Notes: generated from the sequence alone by a model not told the origin. Shown: positions 18,209 to 27,758, counted from the first letter of the stretch. The stretch: DNA of 64,000 bases from Synechococcus sp. ATX 2A4 (GCF_024346375.1 NZ_JAGQCV010000003.1:124001-188000), one strand, 5' to 3'. Numbers and translations are program-made.

Positions 18209-18652
18209 TCAGCCCCCCTCGATCGCCTCCACGACGCCATCGCGCACCAGCACCGCCACCTGGAGCTTCTGCACCAGGTTGTCGCCCACCTCAATCTTGC
18301 AGGCGCCTTCGATCTGGCCCTGATCCACGATCTGCTCGAACTCCAGCTCGCGCACCTGGCGCTGCTGCTCGAGCATGGCCCGCTTCTGCTCCTCCAGTTC
18401 GTTGCGCTTGGCCGCCACCTGTTGCTGCACCGAGCCCACCTGCTCCTGCACCCGTGGATCGAGCGGATTGATGCTCTGGCGGCGGATCTCATCCACCAGC
18501 TGCTGGCCCTCCTGCTCCAGCTGGGCGAGCTGCTGGTCAGTGTTGGCGACAGCGCCGCTGAGCTCTCGCTCGGCATCTTCCTTCCAGCGCGGTGTCACCA
18601 CCGCCCGCACCGTGATGGTGCGCTTGATGGTCAGCGTTTGGCCGTCGGACAT
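18209..18652 (-). CDS. YlqD family protein
   Basis: A 147-residue protein begins MSDGQTLTIKRTITVRAVVT. It has a long central coiled coil (about residues 25-105, rich in Gln and Glu) and ends with GDNLVQKLQVAVLVRDGVVE, the conserved YlqD signature region. YlqD is a small family of unknown function in Firmicutes and cyanobacteria; in the latter it occurs as a conserved single gene. It lies between pdhC and the acyl-activating enzyme, all on the minus strand, with 46-78 base gaps. Confidence 0.75.
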   Translation of the reverse strand: MSDGQTLTIKRTITVRAVVTPRWKEDAERELSGAVANTDQQLAQLEQEGQQLVDEIRRQSINPLDPRVQEQVGSVQQQVAAKRNELEEQKRAMLEQQRQVRELEFEQIVDQGQIEGACKIEVGDNLVQKLQVAVLVRDGVVEAIEGG

Positions 18653-18698
18653 GGGGGGTTGGTAGCAGCCACCAGGCTGTCAGCCGGTGGAGCATGGG

Positions 18699-20663
18699 TC
18701 AACCGGCGTAGATGGCCTCCACCGCCGTCTGGTCCCGCTGGGTGATGCGGTCGCGCCGCTGCTTGAGCGTCTGGGTCAGCAGGCCGTTGTCGATCGTGAA
18801 TGGCTCCACCAGCGCCACCCCGGCCAGCCGTTCATCGGGGCGTGAACCGGGGCGGGCTGCCAGCAACCGGTTGAAGTCGCCTTTGAGGGCACGCAGCAGC
18901 AGGGCATCGGCCTGTAAGGCGGCACCGGCACCAGCGCCGGCGGGCGCCGGCAGGCCGGCCGCCGCTGCAAAGGCCGCCAGCGGCTCGGCGCGCGGCACCA
19001 CCAGGGCGCCCAGCTGGCGGCGGTCCTGCCCCACCAGCATCACCTGCTCCACCAGCGGATGGGCCACCAGGGCCTCCTCCAGCGGGCCGGGCTCGATGTT
19101 CTCGCCACTGCTGAGCACAATCGTGTCCTTGGCGCGGCCGGTGAGCACCAGGGAGCCATCGGGCAGCAGATGGCCGAGGTCGCCGGTGTCGAACCAGCCA
19201 TCGGCATCGAGCACGGCGGCGGTGGCTTCCGGCTTGTTGAAGTAGCCGACCATCACCTGGGGACCGCGCGCCAGCACCCGGCCCCGTTCGCCCCAGCCCA
19301 GCGGCGCGCCGCTCTCCTGATCGACGATCTTCAAGGCGGTGTCCGGCAGGGGTTGGCCGGCGCTGCCGCGGCGGTTGCGCCACGGCCGGCGGCAGGCGAG
19401 CACCGGGCTGGTTTCGGTGAGGCCGTAGCCCACCAACAGCTCGATGCCGATCGCCTCGAAGAAGCTGTCCACGTGCAGGGAAAGGGCACCGCCGCCGCTG
19501 ATCGCCGTGCGCAGCACCCCCCCGGACAGCTGCTGCCGCACCTTCGGCCACAGCAGCGCACCGGCCAACGCGTCCACCGGCCAGCTCACCGCCGTGAGCA
19601 GGGCCGCCGTGAGCCGGGCCAGCGGTGGCTCCACCTGCAGGGTGAGGCCCCTGGCGCGGCGGCGCTGCAGCCCATGGAAGCGGCTCACCGCCAGCGCCTT
19701 CTCAATCAGGCCGCGGCGCTTGGCGGGCATGGCCGCCAGCGCATCCTCGAAGCCCGCCAGAAGCGCCTCCCAGAGGCGCGGCACGCTGATCATGTAGTGC
19801 GGCTTGACCGCCTGCAGATCACCGCGCAGGTGCTTGAGCGTGGTGTAGGTCTGGCGGCAGCCGGCCGCCAGGAGGAAGTACTCAGCGGTGCGCTCGTAGG
19901 CGTGCCAGATGGGCAGCACGCTGAGCGCCCGGTCGCCGGGGCGGGGATTCACCGCCACCCCGAGGGTGCGCAACTGGTGCAGCAGGTTGGCGTGGCTGAG
20001 CGGCACGCCCTTGGGCCGGCCGGTGGTGCCCGACGTATAAAGCAGTGTGGCCAGGCGCTCCGGTGCCAGCGGTGGCAGCGGCGGTGGCGCCGCTTCGGCC
20101 CCACGGGCGCGGAAATCGGGCCAGCTGAGGCAGACAAGCCCCTCGGGCAGTGGCAGTGCGTCCCCGCCTGCCGGCTCCTCAAGCAGCACCACGAAACGCA
20201 GCCGGGCGAGCTGCTCGGGCGGCAGGGCCAGGCGCACGAGCAGCGCCGCCGACTCCACCACCAGCCCCACCGCGCCGGAATCTTCAAGGATGTAGCGCAG
20301 CTCCTCGACCGGCGCCGTGCTGCCCCGCACCGCATCGGCGGCGCCGGCCCGCATCAGCCCCTGGTCGGCGACCAGCCAGCGCGGTGAGTTCTCGGCGAAC
20401 AGGGCCACCACATCGCCGGGGGCCACGCCCAGGCTGGCGAAGGCAGCGGCGGCCTGCAGGATCGCGGCATTGAGAGCGCTGAAGCTGAGCTGCTCGGGCG
20501 GGGTGGTGTGGGGGGCCTCCAGCGCCACCGCCGCGCCGTAGCGCTGGGCCACCTCCGGCCAGATCTGCTCCAGCCCGGTGATCGGGCCGAGGTCGCCCTG
20601 AGCAGCCAGTGCCTGACAGTCCTTCCGGTCACCCGACCAGGAAATTTCCGCCCGTGCTTTCAC
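18699..20663 (-). CDS. aas: AMP-dependent acyl-ACP/acyl-CoA synthetase
   Basis: This 654-residue adenylate-forming enzyme carries the AMP-binding signature LLYTSGTTGRPKGVPLSH at about residue 210, the adenylation motif YGLTETSPVLACR, and WFDTGDLGHLLPDGSLVLTG with the C-terminal core. It matches the cyanobacterial long-chain acyl activators (Synechocystis slr1609 type), which recycle free fatty acids into acyl-ACP. A poorly conserved loop near residue 340 and a C-terminal lid with Ala/Gly repeats are variable. It is probably peripheral to the membrane. It is followed by YlqD in the same direction. Confidence 0.88.
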   Translation of the reverse strand: MKARAEISWSGDRKDCQALAAQGDLGPITGLEQIWPEVAQRYGAAVALEAPHTTPPEQLSFSALNAAILQAAAAFASLGVAPGDVVALFAENSPRWLVADQGLMRAGAADAVRGSTAPVEELRYILEDSGAVGLVVESAALLVRLALPPEQLARLRFVVLLEEPAGGDALPLPEGLVCLSWPDFRARGAEAAPPPLPPLAPERLATLLYTSGTTGRPKGVPLSHANLLHQLRTLGVAVNPRPGDRALSVLPIWHAYERTAEYFLLAAGCRQTYTTLKHLRGDLQAVKPHYMISVPRLWEALLAGFEDALAAMPAKRRGLIEKALAVSRFHGLQRRRARGLTLQVEPPLARLTAALLTAVSWPVDALAGALLWPKVRQQLSGGVLRTAISGGGALSLHVDSFFEAIGIELLVGYGLTETSPVLACRRPWRNRRGSAGQPLPDTALKIVDQESGAPLGWGERGRVLARGPQVMVGYFNKPEATAAVLDADGWFDTGDLGHLLPDGSLVLTGRAKDTIVLSSGENIEPGPLEEALVAHPLVEQVMLVGQDRRQLGALVVPRAEPLAAFAAAAGLPAPAGAGAGAALQADALLLRALKGDFNRLLAARPGSRPDERLAGVALVEPFTIDNGLLTQTLKQRRDRITQRDQTAVEAIYAG

Positions 20664-20690
20664 TGCCTTGCAGCCGATGGTGGCCCAGGC

Positions 20691-21371
20691 CTAACACCTC
20701 CAGAGCCGTTCGGTGGGCTGCGGTGGTCGGAGCGTGAGACCGAACGCCTCGGCGCACGCCCGGCTCAGCAGCGGTTGCACCAGGGCGGGGGTGATCCCGG
20801 GGCACCAGTCGCTCAGCCGCGCCACGGCCCGCCCCTTCAGGCCGCAGGGCACGATCGCTTCAAACCCCGTCAGGTCGCAGTTCACGTTCAAGGCAAGGCC
20901 GTGCTGGCTGATCCAGCGGCGCGCCCCCACCCCGATTGCCGCCAGCTTGCGCCCCTCCAGCCACACGCCCGTGAGCCCCTCAATCCGCTCTCCATCCAGC
21001 CCCAGCTCCGCCAGCACGGTGATCACCACCCCCTCCAGGGCCCGCAGATAACAGTGCAGATCTGCGCCGTGGCGCTGCAGATCGAGCACGGGGTAGAGCA
21101 CCAGCTGGCCGGGCAGGTGGTGGGTCACCTCGCCGCCGCGATCGATGCGATGCAATGGTGCGGGGGGAGCCTGGGGATCGAAGCGCAGAAACGCTGTGCT
21201 GGCCCCGCGGCCGAGGGTGTAACAGGGCGGGTGCTGGAGCAGGAGCAGCGCTTCAGGAGCCGCGGGGTTGTTCAGCAGGCGCTCGCGCAGCTGCTGCTGC
21301 CAGCGCCACGCCTGGGTGAACTCCACCGGGGCTGGGGGTTCAAAACGGATTGCATCGAGAAGCGGATCCAT
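20691..21371 (-). CDS. lipB: Octanoyl-ACP:protein N-octanoyltransferase
   Basis: LipB starts lipoylation by moving octanoate from ACP to lipoyl domains, such as that of the E2 encoded at 16769-18130. The signature [20 protein letters not shown] is at about residues 78-97, with the catalytic Cys in [12 protein letters not shown] near residue 180 and a Lys in [16 protein letters not shown]. The length of 226 residues is normal. It lies 27 bases upstream of aas on the same strand, and its start is divergent from the hpf gene with only 51 bases between. Confidence 0.93.
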   Translation of the reverse strand: MDPLLDAIRFEPPAPVEFTQAWRWQQQLRERLLNNPAAPEALLLLQHPPCYTLGRGASTAFLRFDPQAPPAPLHRIDRGGEVTHHLPGQLVLYPVLDLQRHGADLHCYLRALEGVVITVLAELGLDGERIEGLTGVWLEGRKLAAIGVGARRWISQHGLALNVNCDLTGFEAIVPCGLKGRAVARLSDWCPGITPALVQPLLSRACAEAFGLTLRPPQPTERLWRC

Positions 21372-21408
21372 GCGCCTGCCTTCCTATGGTTAGGGGAATC
21401 CGATCGCC

Positions 21409-21415
21409 AAAGGAG
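21409..21415 (+). promoter_or_regulatory. Strong Shine-Dalgarno site of hpf
   Basis: AAAGGAG stands seven bases before the ATG at 21423. Most genes here lack such a clear site, so it fixes this start and argues against any long upstream extension across antisense lipB. Confidence 0.8.
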
Positions 21416-21422
21416 CGGTTCG

Positions 21423-22007
21423 ATGAAGCTGTTGATTCACGGTCGCAATCTCGACGTCACACCAGCCATCCGGGAATACACGGAAGACAAACTGACCCGG
21501 GCGATCAATCATTTCGAGGGGCTGGTCAAGGAGGCGGATGTCCATCTCTCGGTGGCCCGCAACCCCCGGGTTCCCCAGCAGACAGCGGAGGTCACCGTGT
21601 TCGCCAATGGCCTGGTGATTCGCGCCCAGGAACGCAGCGAAAACCTCTACGCCAGCATCGACATGGTGGCGGGAAAACTCAGCCGCCAGCTGCGCCGCTA
21701 CAAGGAGCGCCTCACCGATCACCACCAGAGCGAGGTGCAGGAAGCGGACGTTCTCGCAGATGGCGGCGCCGATACCACCGGTCTCACGACCGATCTGCTG
21801 GCCGGCCGCGAACCGGAACTGCCGGTGCCGGCGGTGCGGCGCAAGTATTTCGCCATGCCGGAGATGAGCCTGGAAGCGGCGCTGCATCAGCTTGACCTGA
21901 TCGATCACGATTTCTACGTGTTTCGTGATGAGAAAACCGGAGGGATTCAGGTGCTCTACCGCCGCAATCATGGTGGCTTCGGAGTGATTCAACCGCGGGA
22001 CTCCTGA
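21423..22007 (+). CDS. hpf: Long-form ribosome hibernation promoting factor (LrtA type)
   Basis: The 194-residue protein begins MKLLIHGRNLDVTPAIREYT and has the beta-alpha ribosome-binding domain to about residue 105. A C-terminal dimerisation domain starts near VRRKYFAMPEMSLEAAL and includes LIDHDFYVFRDEKTGGIQV. Long HPF joins 70S ribosomes into 100S dimers in dark or starvation; in cyanobacteria the gene is known as lrtA, light-repressed transcript. A strong ribosome-binding site precedes the ATG. deoC starts four bases after its stop and recO overlaps deoC, so the three form an operon. Confidence 0.95.
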   Translation: MKLLIHGRNLDVTPAIREYTEDKLTRAINHFEGLVKEADVHLSVARNPRVPQQTAEVTVFANGLVIRAQERSENLYASIDMVAGKLSRQLRRYKERLTDHHQSEVQEADVLADGGADTTGLTTDLLAGREPELPVPAVRRKYFAMPEMSLEAALHQLDLIDHDFYVFRDEKTGGIQVLYRRNHGGFGVIQPRDS

Positions 22008-22011
22008 CCCC

Positions 22012-22692
22012 TTGCGCCACGAACGCCCCGATCTCGCACCGCTCATTGATCACGCCCTCCTCGATCCCCATCATGGGATCGAGGCCGTGCATCGCTGCTG
22101 CGACGAAGCCCTCCACTTCGGCTTCGCCGGTGTCTGCCTTGCCTCGCGCTGGCTTGCCTGCGGCCGGGAGCGGCTGGGCAGCGCCAGCCGCGTGCGGTTG
22201 ATCGGGGTGGTGGCCTTCCCCTTCGGCGCCGTGCCGGCGGCGATCAAACGGGCCGAGGCGGAAGCCGCCGCGGCCGCCGGCGCCGACGAACTCGACGTTG
22301 TGCCTGATTTCGGCGCCCTCGCCGACGGCAACGGCAGTGCCGTCTACGAAGAAATCGGCGCGGTCGTGGAGCTGGGCCTGCCGGTGAAGGTGATTCTCGA
22401 GGCCGGCCGGTTGAGCGATCCCGCCCTGGCCCTGCTGGTGGAGGCGGCCATCGATGCCGGCGCCGCCTTTCTCAAGAGCGGCAGCGGCTTCGGTCCGCCG
22501 GTGAGCGTGGCTCAGGTGCAGCAACTGCGCGAGCTGGCCCGCGGCCGCGTGGCGGTGAAGGCCTCCGGTGGCATCACAGGGCTGGAGCAGGCCTTCGAGC
22601 TGGTGGAAGCCGGCGCCACGCGGCTCGGCACCAGTCGTGGTGTGGCACTGATGCAGGCGCTGCGCAGACCCGCCACACCCCCCGGCCCATGA
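22012..22692 (+). CDS. deoC: Deoxyribose-phosphate aldolase
   Basis: DeoC cleaves 2-deoxyribose 5-phosphate into glyceraldehyde 3-phosphate and acetaldehyde. The 226-residue protein shows DELDVVPDFGAL, PVKVILEAGRL, the Schiff-base Lys in AAFLKSGSGFGPP and the second Lys in VAVKASGGITGLEQA. The usual TSTGF after the Schiff-base Lys is SGSGF here, and Thr in the common IIETG is replaced by Ala, so the active-site surroundings are unusual. The start is TTG at 22012, just after hpf. Its stop overlaps the recO ATG by four bases. Confidence 0.9.
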   Translation: MRHERPDLAPLIDHALLDPHHGIEAVHRCCDEALHFGFAGVCLASRWLACGRERLGSASRVRLIGVVAFPFGAVPAAIKRAEAEAAAAAGADELDVVPDFGALADGNGSAVYEEIGAVVELGLPVKVILEAGRLSDPALALLVEAAIDAGAAFLKSGSGFGPPVSVAQVQQLRELARGRVAVKASGGITGLEQAFELVEAGATRLGTSRGVALMQALRRPATPPGP

Positions 22693-23525
22693 GCAGCGGC
22701 GAGTCGCGCTTGGAGGGGCTCGTGCTCAAGAGCGGTCCCCTCGGCGAAAACGACCGCCTGCTCACCCTGCTCACCGACGCCGAGGGGCTGGTGCGGCTGG
22801 CGGTGCCGGGGGCGCGCCGGCCGCGCAGCAGCCTGGCGGCGGCGGTGCCGCTGGCCCTGCTCCAGCTGCAGGTGAGCGGTGGCCGCGGCCTGCGGCGGGT
22901 GCGGCAGTTGCAGGTGCAGCGCACCTACAGCCAGCTGGCGGAGCGGCTGGAAACCCTCGCCGCCGCCCAGGCGCTGGCGGAACTTGCTCTGCTGCTGGTG
23001 CCGGCGGGCGATGGCGTCCACGGGGTGCTGGAGGATCTGCTGATGCAGCTGGGGCGCCTCGACACCGTGGTGCGCGAGCGGCAGGAGAACGTCGAGGCCC
23101 TGGCGATCGCGGTGCAGGGCAGCGTGCACCTGCTGGCCCTGGGGGGCTATGGCCTGCCGCTGCAAAGCTGCGGCCGCAGCGGCCAACCACTGGAACCGCC
23201 GATCGGCAACTGGGAGTGGCGCTGCAGCCTGGTGCCGAGCGAAGGGCTGCTGATCGGTGCGGTGCCCGGGGCGATGCTCGTGCTCAACGCTTCCGAACTG
23301 GCGCTGCTGCAACGGCTGACGCGCCCGGCCCCACCCCGCCGCCGGGACGGGGAACTGATGGGGCCGCTGGCGGTGTGGCTGCGCCTTCTGCAGCTGGTGG
23401 AGCTGTGGACCCAGGAGCACGGCGGACGCCGTTGCCGCGCCCTGCGGCTGCTGCGCGACTGCTTCGAGCCGGGTCATGCGCTGGAGGCACCATCCCCTGA
23501 GCCATCATTGCGGCGGAACGGATAG
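22689..23525 (+). CDS. recO: DNA repair protein RecO
   Basis: RecO helps load RecA on SSB-coated DNA. The 278-residue protein begins with the OB-fold region, SRLEGLVLKSGPLGENDRLL, TDAEGLVRLAVPGARRPRSS, and continues with an all-helical domain (from about residue 90). The zinc-finger cysteines of some RecO proteins are partly present (a Cys near residue 158 and Cys in WEWRCSLVP). The ATG overlaps the deoC stop (ATGA), so translation is probably coupled. Confidence 0.9.
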   Translation: MSSGESRLEGLVLKSGPLGENDRLLTLLTDAEGLVRLAVPGARRPRSSLAAAVPLALLQLQVSGGRGLRRVRQLQVQRTYSQLAERLETLAAAQALAELALLLVPAGDGVHGVLEDLLMQLGRLDTVVRERQENVEALAIAVQGSVHLLALGGYGLPLQSCGRSGQPLEPPIGNWEWRCSLVPSEGLLIGAVPGAMLVLNASELALLQRLTRPAPPRRRDGELMGPLAVWLRLLQLVELWTQEHGGRRCRALRLLRDCFEPGHALEAPSPEPSLRRNG

Positions 23526-23529
23526 AACC

Positions 23530-24927
23530 TTGAGCGGATTGTCCCGAGCCACGCCCCCGCCCCCGCCGGAGGCCGGCAGCACCGAGGAGCAGGCCGGCAG
23601 CGGCCGGGGCCAGGGGTTGCAGGCGGTGCTGGCGCTGCCCGACTTCCGGCGCCTGTGGGTGGGCCAGATCTTCTCCCAGCTGGCCGACAAGTTCTACATC
23701 GTGTTGATGGTGTTCCTGATCGCCCAGTACTGGGTGACGGACACGCCACAGACCAACGCCCTGCTGGCTGAAGCGGCCGCCAGCCTGCGCTTCGATTTCG
23801 AGACCCGCGCCCAGATGATCACCCTGTTGGCCACGGGGATTTACGTAGCCAACACCGTCCCCGCCATGGCCCTCGGCACCGTGGCGGGGGTGTGGGCCGA
23901 CCGCTGGCCGAAACGCAAGGTGATGGTGGCCTCCAATGCCCTGCGCGCGGCCCTGGTGTTGCTGGCCCCGTTGCTGCTGATCCCCGGTCCCTTCTTCCTC
24001 GGCCTCAGCTGGGGCTACTGGGGCCTGGTGGCGATGACCTTCCTCGAGTCGGTGCTCACCCAGTTCTTTGCGCCCGCGGAGCAGGCGGCCATTCCCCTGC
24101 TCGTGCCACGGCCCTTGCTGCTGGCCGCCATCTCGCTGTATCAGGCCACGAGCATGGGCGCCACGATCGTGGGATTCGCGCTCGGCGATCCCGTGCTGCG
24201 CCTGCTGCGCAATGGGTTGGCCTCCGTCGGCATCGAGGGCGGTGAGTTTGTGCTGTTGCCCCTCTGTTATGGGCTGGCGGCACTGTCGATCGCCCGCATC
24301 CGCGTGGTGGAAGCCCCCTGGCAAGACCGCGGCACCTCGGTGTGGGGCGAGATCCTGGAGGGGATTCAGGTGCTGCGCGAGCGCTCCACGGTGCGCAACG
24401 CCCTGGTGCACCTGGTGCTCCTGTACAGCATCCTGGCGGCGCTCTACGTGCTGGCCATCAGCCTGGCCTCGGCGATCAAGGGGCTCGGCCCCACCCAGTT
24501 CGGCACCCTGCTGGCCATGAGCGGCCTGGGCATGGCTGTCGGGGCGCTGGCCGTGGCCCAGCTGGGCCGCGGCTTCACCCGCCGCCTGCTCTCGGCCACC
24601 GGCCTGGGCATGATCGCCTTCGCGCTGGTGCTGCTGGGCCAGGTGCGGGGCAGCCTGCCGCTCACGCTCGGCCTGTGCGTGGTGCTGGGTGTGGGCGCCG
24701 CCCTGCTGGCCATTCCCGCCCAGACCACCATCCAGGAGGACACCCCGGAAGAACTGCGCGGCAAGGTGTTCGGCCTGCAGAACAACCTGATCAATATCGC
24801 CTTGAGCCTGCCGCTCGTGCTGGCGGGCACCGTGGTGAGCCGCTACGGGCTGCAGCCCGTGCTCTGGGTGCTGGCGGGCATCACCCTGCTGGCGGCCCTG
24901 CTGGAGCGCCCCTGGAAGCGCTGCTAG
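23530..24927 (+). CDS. MFS transporter
   Basis: This 465-residue protein has about 12 membrane helices from residue 35 onwards. The major-facilitator loop motif appears as GVWADRWPKRKVMVASN near residue 125. A Pro/Gly-rich disordered N-terminus of about 30 residues precedes the first segment, ALPDFRRLWVGQIFSQLADK. A TTG at 23530, five bases after recO, is taken as start because the upstream frame lies inside recO. The substrate cannot be read from sequence. It is closest in style to cyanobacterial efflux-type MFS proteins. Confidence 0.85.
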   Translation: MSGLSRATPPPPPEAGSTEEQAGSGRGQGLQAVLALPDFRRLWVGQIFSQLADKFYIVLMVFLIAQYWVTDTPQTNALLAEAAASLRFDFETRAQMITLLATGIYVANTVPAMALGTVAGVWADRWPKRKVMVASNALRAALVLLAPLLLIPGPFFLGLSWGYWGLVAMTFLESVLTQFFAPAEQAAIPLLVPRPLLLAAISLYQATSMGATIVGFALGDPVLRLLRNGLASVGIEGGEFVLLPLCYGLAALSIARIRVVEAPWQDRGTSVWGEILEGIQVLRERSTVRNALVHLVLLYSILAALYVLAISLASAIKGLGPTQFGTLLAMSGLGMAVGALAVAQLGRGFTRRLLSATGLGMIAFALVLLGQVRGSLPLTLGLCVVLGVGAALLAIPAQTTIQEDTPEELRGKVFGLQNNLINIALSLPLVLAGTVVSRYGLQPVLWVLAGITLLAALLERPWKRC

Positions 24928-24954
24928 CGTTTTGCCAGAAATGGGCGACAGCAG

Positions 24955-26211
24955 TTGGCGCATATCGCCTGGCTGGGCAAGAAATCACCCTTCTGCGGCA
25001 ACGTCACCTACGGGCTCACCACCACGGAGCAGTTGCGGCAACGGGGCCACCGCATCAGCTTCATCCACTTCGACACACCCGCCACGGGCCCTGGGCTGCC
25101 CTGGGATCCGCCCAGCGTCGACGGCAATGGTCTGTCGCTCACCAAGGAGGCCCTGCGCGCCTCTCGCCGCGCCGCCCTGGCGGGCGATGAGAGCGAAGTG
25201 GCCCTGCCCTACCTGCTGAAATCACAGGTGTACACGGTCCCCGCACCTGGTGCCCAGCGGGAGTTGCGGGAATCGTTGGAGCAGCTCAAACCGGATCTGG
25301 TACACGCCAGCCTCACCCTCTCGCCGCTCGACTTCCTGCTGCCCGATCTCTGCCAGCAGCTCGGGGTGCCGCTGGTGGCCACCTTCCATCCGGCCTTCGA
25401 CGCCGGCCTGCGCAACCTGGCCGGCGGCACCCAGCAGCTCACTTACCAGGTCTATGCCCCGGCCCTGGCCCGCTTCAACCGCGTGATCGTCTTCTCCGAG
25501 CTCCAGGCCGAGGTGCTCTCCCGGCTGGGGGTCAAGGACGACCGGCTGGTGGTGATTCCCAACGGCGTCGATACCGATGTGTGGAAGCCTGCGGGCTCCG
25601 AGCAGATGGGTTCCGAGCGCAGCAGTAGCGCGTTGCGCCATGAGGTCCTGGCCCGCTTCGACGGCCGTCGCTCGTTTCTGTACATGGGCCGGCTGGCCAC
25701 GGAGAAGAACGTGGAGGCCCTGCTGCGCGCCTGGCGGTTGGTGCGGCCGGCGGGCTGCGTGTTGGTGATCGTGGGTGATGGGCCACTGCGGGGATCGCTG
25801 CAGGCCGCCCACGAAGACCCGGACATCCTCTGGTGGGGCTACGAACCCGAGCTGGAGCGTCGGGTGGCGCTGCTGCAGGCCTCAGAGGTGTTCCTGCTGC
25901 CGTCGCTGGTGGAGGGGTTGTCGTTGTCGTTGCTGGAAGCCATGGCCAGCGGCACCGCCTGCGTGGCCACCGATGCCGGCGCCGATGGCGAGGTGCTGGA
26001 GGGGGGGGCCGGCATCGTGATCAGCACCCAGGGGGTCACCACCCAGCTGCGCACCCTGCTGCCGGTGCTGCGTGACCAGCCGGTGCTCACCGCCGAACTG
26101 GGGCGCCGTGCCAGGGAGCGGGCACTGCAGCGCTATACGCTCACGCGCAACATCCAGGCGCTGGAGCGCGTCTACGCCGAACTGGTGCCCAGCCCCGCCC
26201 TGGCGGCCTGA
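24955..26211 (+). CDS. GT4-family glycosyltransferase
   Basis: A 418-residue GT-B glycosyltransferase starts at TTG 24955 with MAHIAWLGKKSPFCGNVTYG. The donor-side half carries VVIPNGVDTDVWKP, YMGRLATEKNVEALLRAW and the EX7E motif in VEGLSLSLLEAMASG. It is a conserved cyanobacterial protein resembling lipid- or cell-envelope-sugar transferases, but the acceptor is not known. It is not the sulfolipid enzyme SqdX, whose N-terminus differs. Its last 40 bases overlap the convergent acyltransferase gene. Confidence 0.88.
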   Translation: MAHIAWLGKKSPFCGNVTYGLTTTEQLRQRGHRISFIHFDTPATGPGLPWDPPSVDGNGLSLTKEALRASRRAALAGDESEVALPYLLKSQVYTVPAPGAQRELRESLEQLKPDLVHASLTLSPLDFLLPDLCQQLGVPLVATFHPAFDAGLRNLAGGTQQLTYQVYAPALARFNRVIVFSELQAEVLSRLGVKDDRLVVIPNGVDTDVWKPAGSEQMGSERSSSALRHEVLARFDGRRSFLYMGRLATEKNVEALLRAWRLVRPAGCVLVIVGDGPLRGSLQAAHEDPDILWWGYEPELERRVALLQASEVFLLPSLVEGLSLSLLEAMASGTACVATDAGADGEVLEGGAGIVISTQGVTTQLRTLLPVLRDQPVLTAELGRRARERALQRYTLTRNIQALERVYAELVPSPALAA

Positions 26212-27620
26212 GCGCCAGGTCCGGCCCCCTCCAGCTCCGCCAGCATGCGGGCGCGCAGCTCGGCCATCAGGTCATTCACTGCCTCACGGCGGCCGCTGAG
26301 GTAGCGGCCATGCCGTTCAGTCACATCGATCGGCTCCCCCACCGACAGCCGGGCCAGCCGGGAGCCCAGATCGGGCGGTTTGTCGTGGCTGGTGCCGTTG
26401 ATCCAGGCGATCGCGCGCCACAGGATCTGAAGCACCTCGGTGTAGCGATCGAAGCTGGGTTTCTCGGCCACGTAGGAACCGCTGAGCGTGGAGAAGTGCT
26501 CCACCAGGCGCATGTGGTCCATGGCCAGGCGGGCCTCGGTGGCCTGCCAGTCGGCCAGGCTGCGCTCCAGGGGCGTCATCGTCTCCAGGTCGTCGCGGTA
26601 GAGGCGGCTCCAGCCCGCCTGCTCCACGCGCCGGCAGCGCTCGCCAAGGCTGCCCTTCGGGCGCAGCAGCTGCAAGTGGGTTTCCGCCACCGCCAGCGCC
26701 GCATTGCGGATCCGTTCAAGCCTGGCGATGAAGCCGTGCTCGTTGGCGGCCGTCCCCGGCGCCGGGGCCGGCAGAGGGGGCAGCTCCAAGCCATGGGCCT
26801 GGCGGTAGAAGTCCTCCATCACAGTGATCACGCCTTCGCCCAGCTGGATCAAACGGCGGTAGCGCCGCTCTTCCGCGGGGCGGCCGCCCCCCCTGGAGCC
26901 GCCTGCGCCTTCTGGGCCTGGGCTCCGGCCAAGCTGGGCTTCGAGGCGATCGAGCAACGCGTCGACCGCTGGCCAATCGAGGCCCTGCGTCACGTACCTG
27001 AGGGCGATCGGCACGATCAGCACCCGCTGCTGCCGGCCCGCGGCCGCCAGGTCGTCGCAGCACCAGAAGGCCAGCTGGGCCAGCCCTGGCTCCAGGGGGC
27101 CAAGCATCTCGCCGTGGTTGTTGGTGGCTCCCTCCGGGGCGATCGCCAGGGGGGAAGAGCCCTCGGCCAGCACGTCACGGGCGGCCTTGAGCGCTACGCG
27201 GTCGAGCTTGCCCCGCTGGATCGGGATGCCTCCCAGCGCGCCCAAAATCCAACCGGCCGCTGCTCCTGCCCACAGGGGGATGCCGCGGTCGTAGAGGAAC
27301 TGGCTGTACACCGGTCTGTGCAGGCGCAGCCGCGCCGCCCGGGCTGCGCGGGGCACCTCCTCCCAGACCAGCTGGGCCATGGTGAGCGGATCGGTGGTGG
27401 TGGGGTGGCGAAAGGCGATCAACAGCCGCGCGCGGCCCTGCTGGTGCTCGGCGAACAGCTGCGCCAGCCGCTCCGCCCCCTCCACCTGTACGTCCACGAT
27501 CCCCCGCGTCCGCAGCAGCACCGGCAGCGCCCAGCGGCTGAGCCGGTGCACCCAGGGGCTGAAGTGGGCGGGGAGGAAGCGCAGGCCCGGCTGGGCCGGC
27601 TGAATCCCGGCGCGGGGCAT
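26172..27620 (-). CDS. PlsC-domain glycerolipid acyltransferase, long form
   Basis: The 482-residue protein has the acyltransferase box HPTTTD (HX4D) in LIAFRHPTTTDPLTMAQLV near residue 73 and a glycerol-phosphate-binding EGATNN block in LAIAPEGATNNHGEM near 158. A hydrophobic stretch, GAAAGWILGALGG, lies between. The C-terminal 250 residues form a helical extension not found in standard PlsC. Such long proteins are common in cyanobacteria and are annotated as 1-acyl-glycerol-3-phosphate acyltransferases; substrate choice is inferred. It is monocistronic, convergent with GT4. Confidence 0.8.
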   Translation of the reverse strand: MPRAGIQPAQPGLRFLPAHFSPWVHRLSRWALPVLLRTRGIVDVQVEGAERLAQLFAEHQQGRARLLIAFRHPTTTDPLTMAQLVWEEVPRAARAARLRLHRPVYSQFLYDRGIPLWAGAAAGWILGALGGIPIQRGKLDRVALKAARDVLAEGSSPLAIAPEGATNNHGEMLGPLEPGLAQLAFWCCDDLAAAGRQQRVLIVPIALRYVTQGLDWPAVDALLDRLEAQLGRSPGPEGAGGSRGGGRPAEERRYRRLIQLGEGVITVMEDFYRQAHGLELPPLPAPAPGTAANEHGFIARLERIRNAALAVAETHLQLLRPKGSLGERCRRVEQAGWSRLYRDDLETMTPLERSLADWQATEARLAMDHMRLVEHFSTLSGSYVAEKPSFDRYTEVLQILWRAIAWINGTSHDKPPDLGSRLARLSVGEPIDVTERHGRYLSGRREAVNDLMAELRARMLAELEGAGPGAQAARAGLGTSSA

Positions 27621-27758
27621 GGTCAGTCAGCAGAGCGTGCCTGCAGCATCCCCCGCTGCGGCCCACCTGTCTGCGGGCCGCAGGCCGGCAGGACCAGCGG
27701 CTGGCGATACGGGCGCCTGGTGAGAGCTGATGGGGTACGCGTGAGTCGCCCCAGCGGC

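Noticed and set aside
20508-21422. N-terminal extension of the hpf frame
   Set aside because: It crosses the divergent lipB, and a strong ribosome-binding site fixes the start at 21423.
23284-24963. 559-residue minus-strand frame
   Set aside because: It is antisense to the MFS transporter; Gln/His/Gly-rich with no domain.
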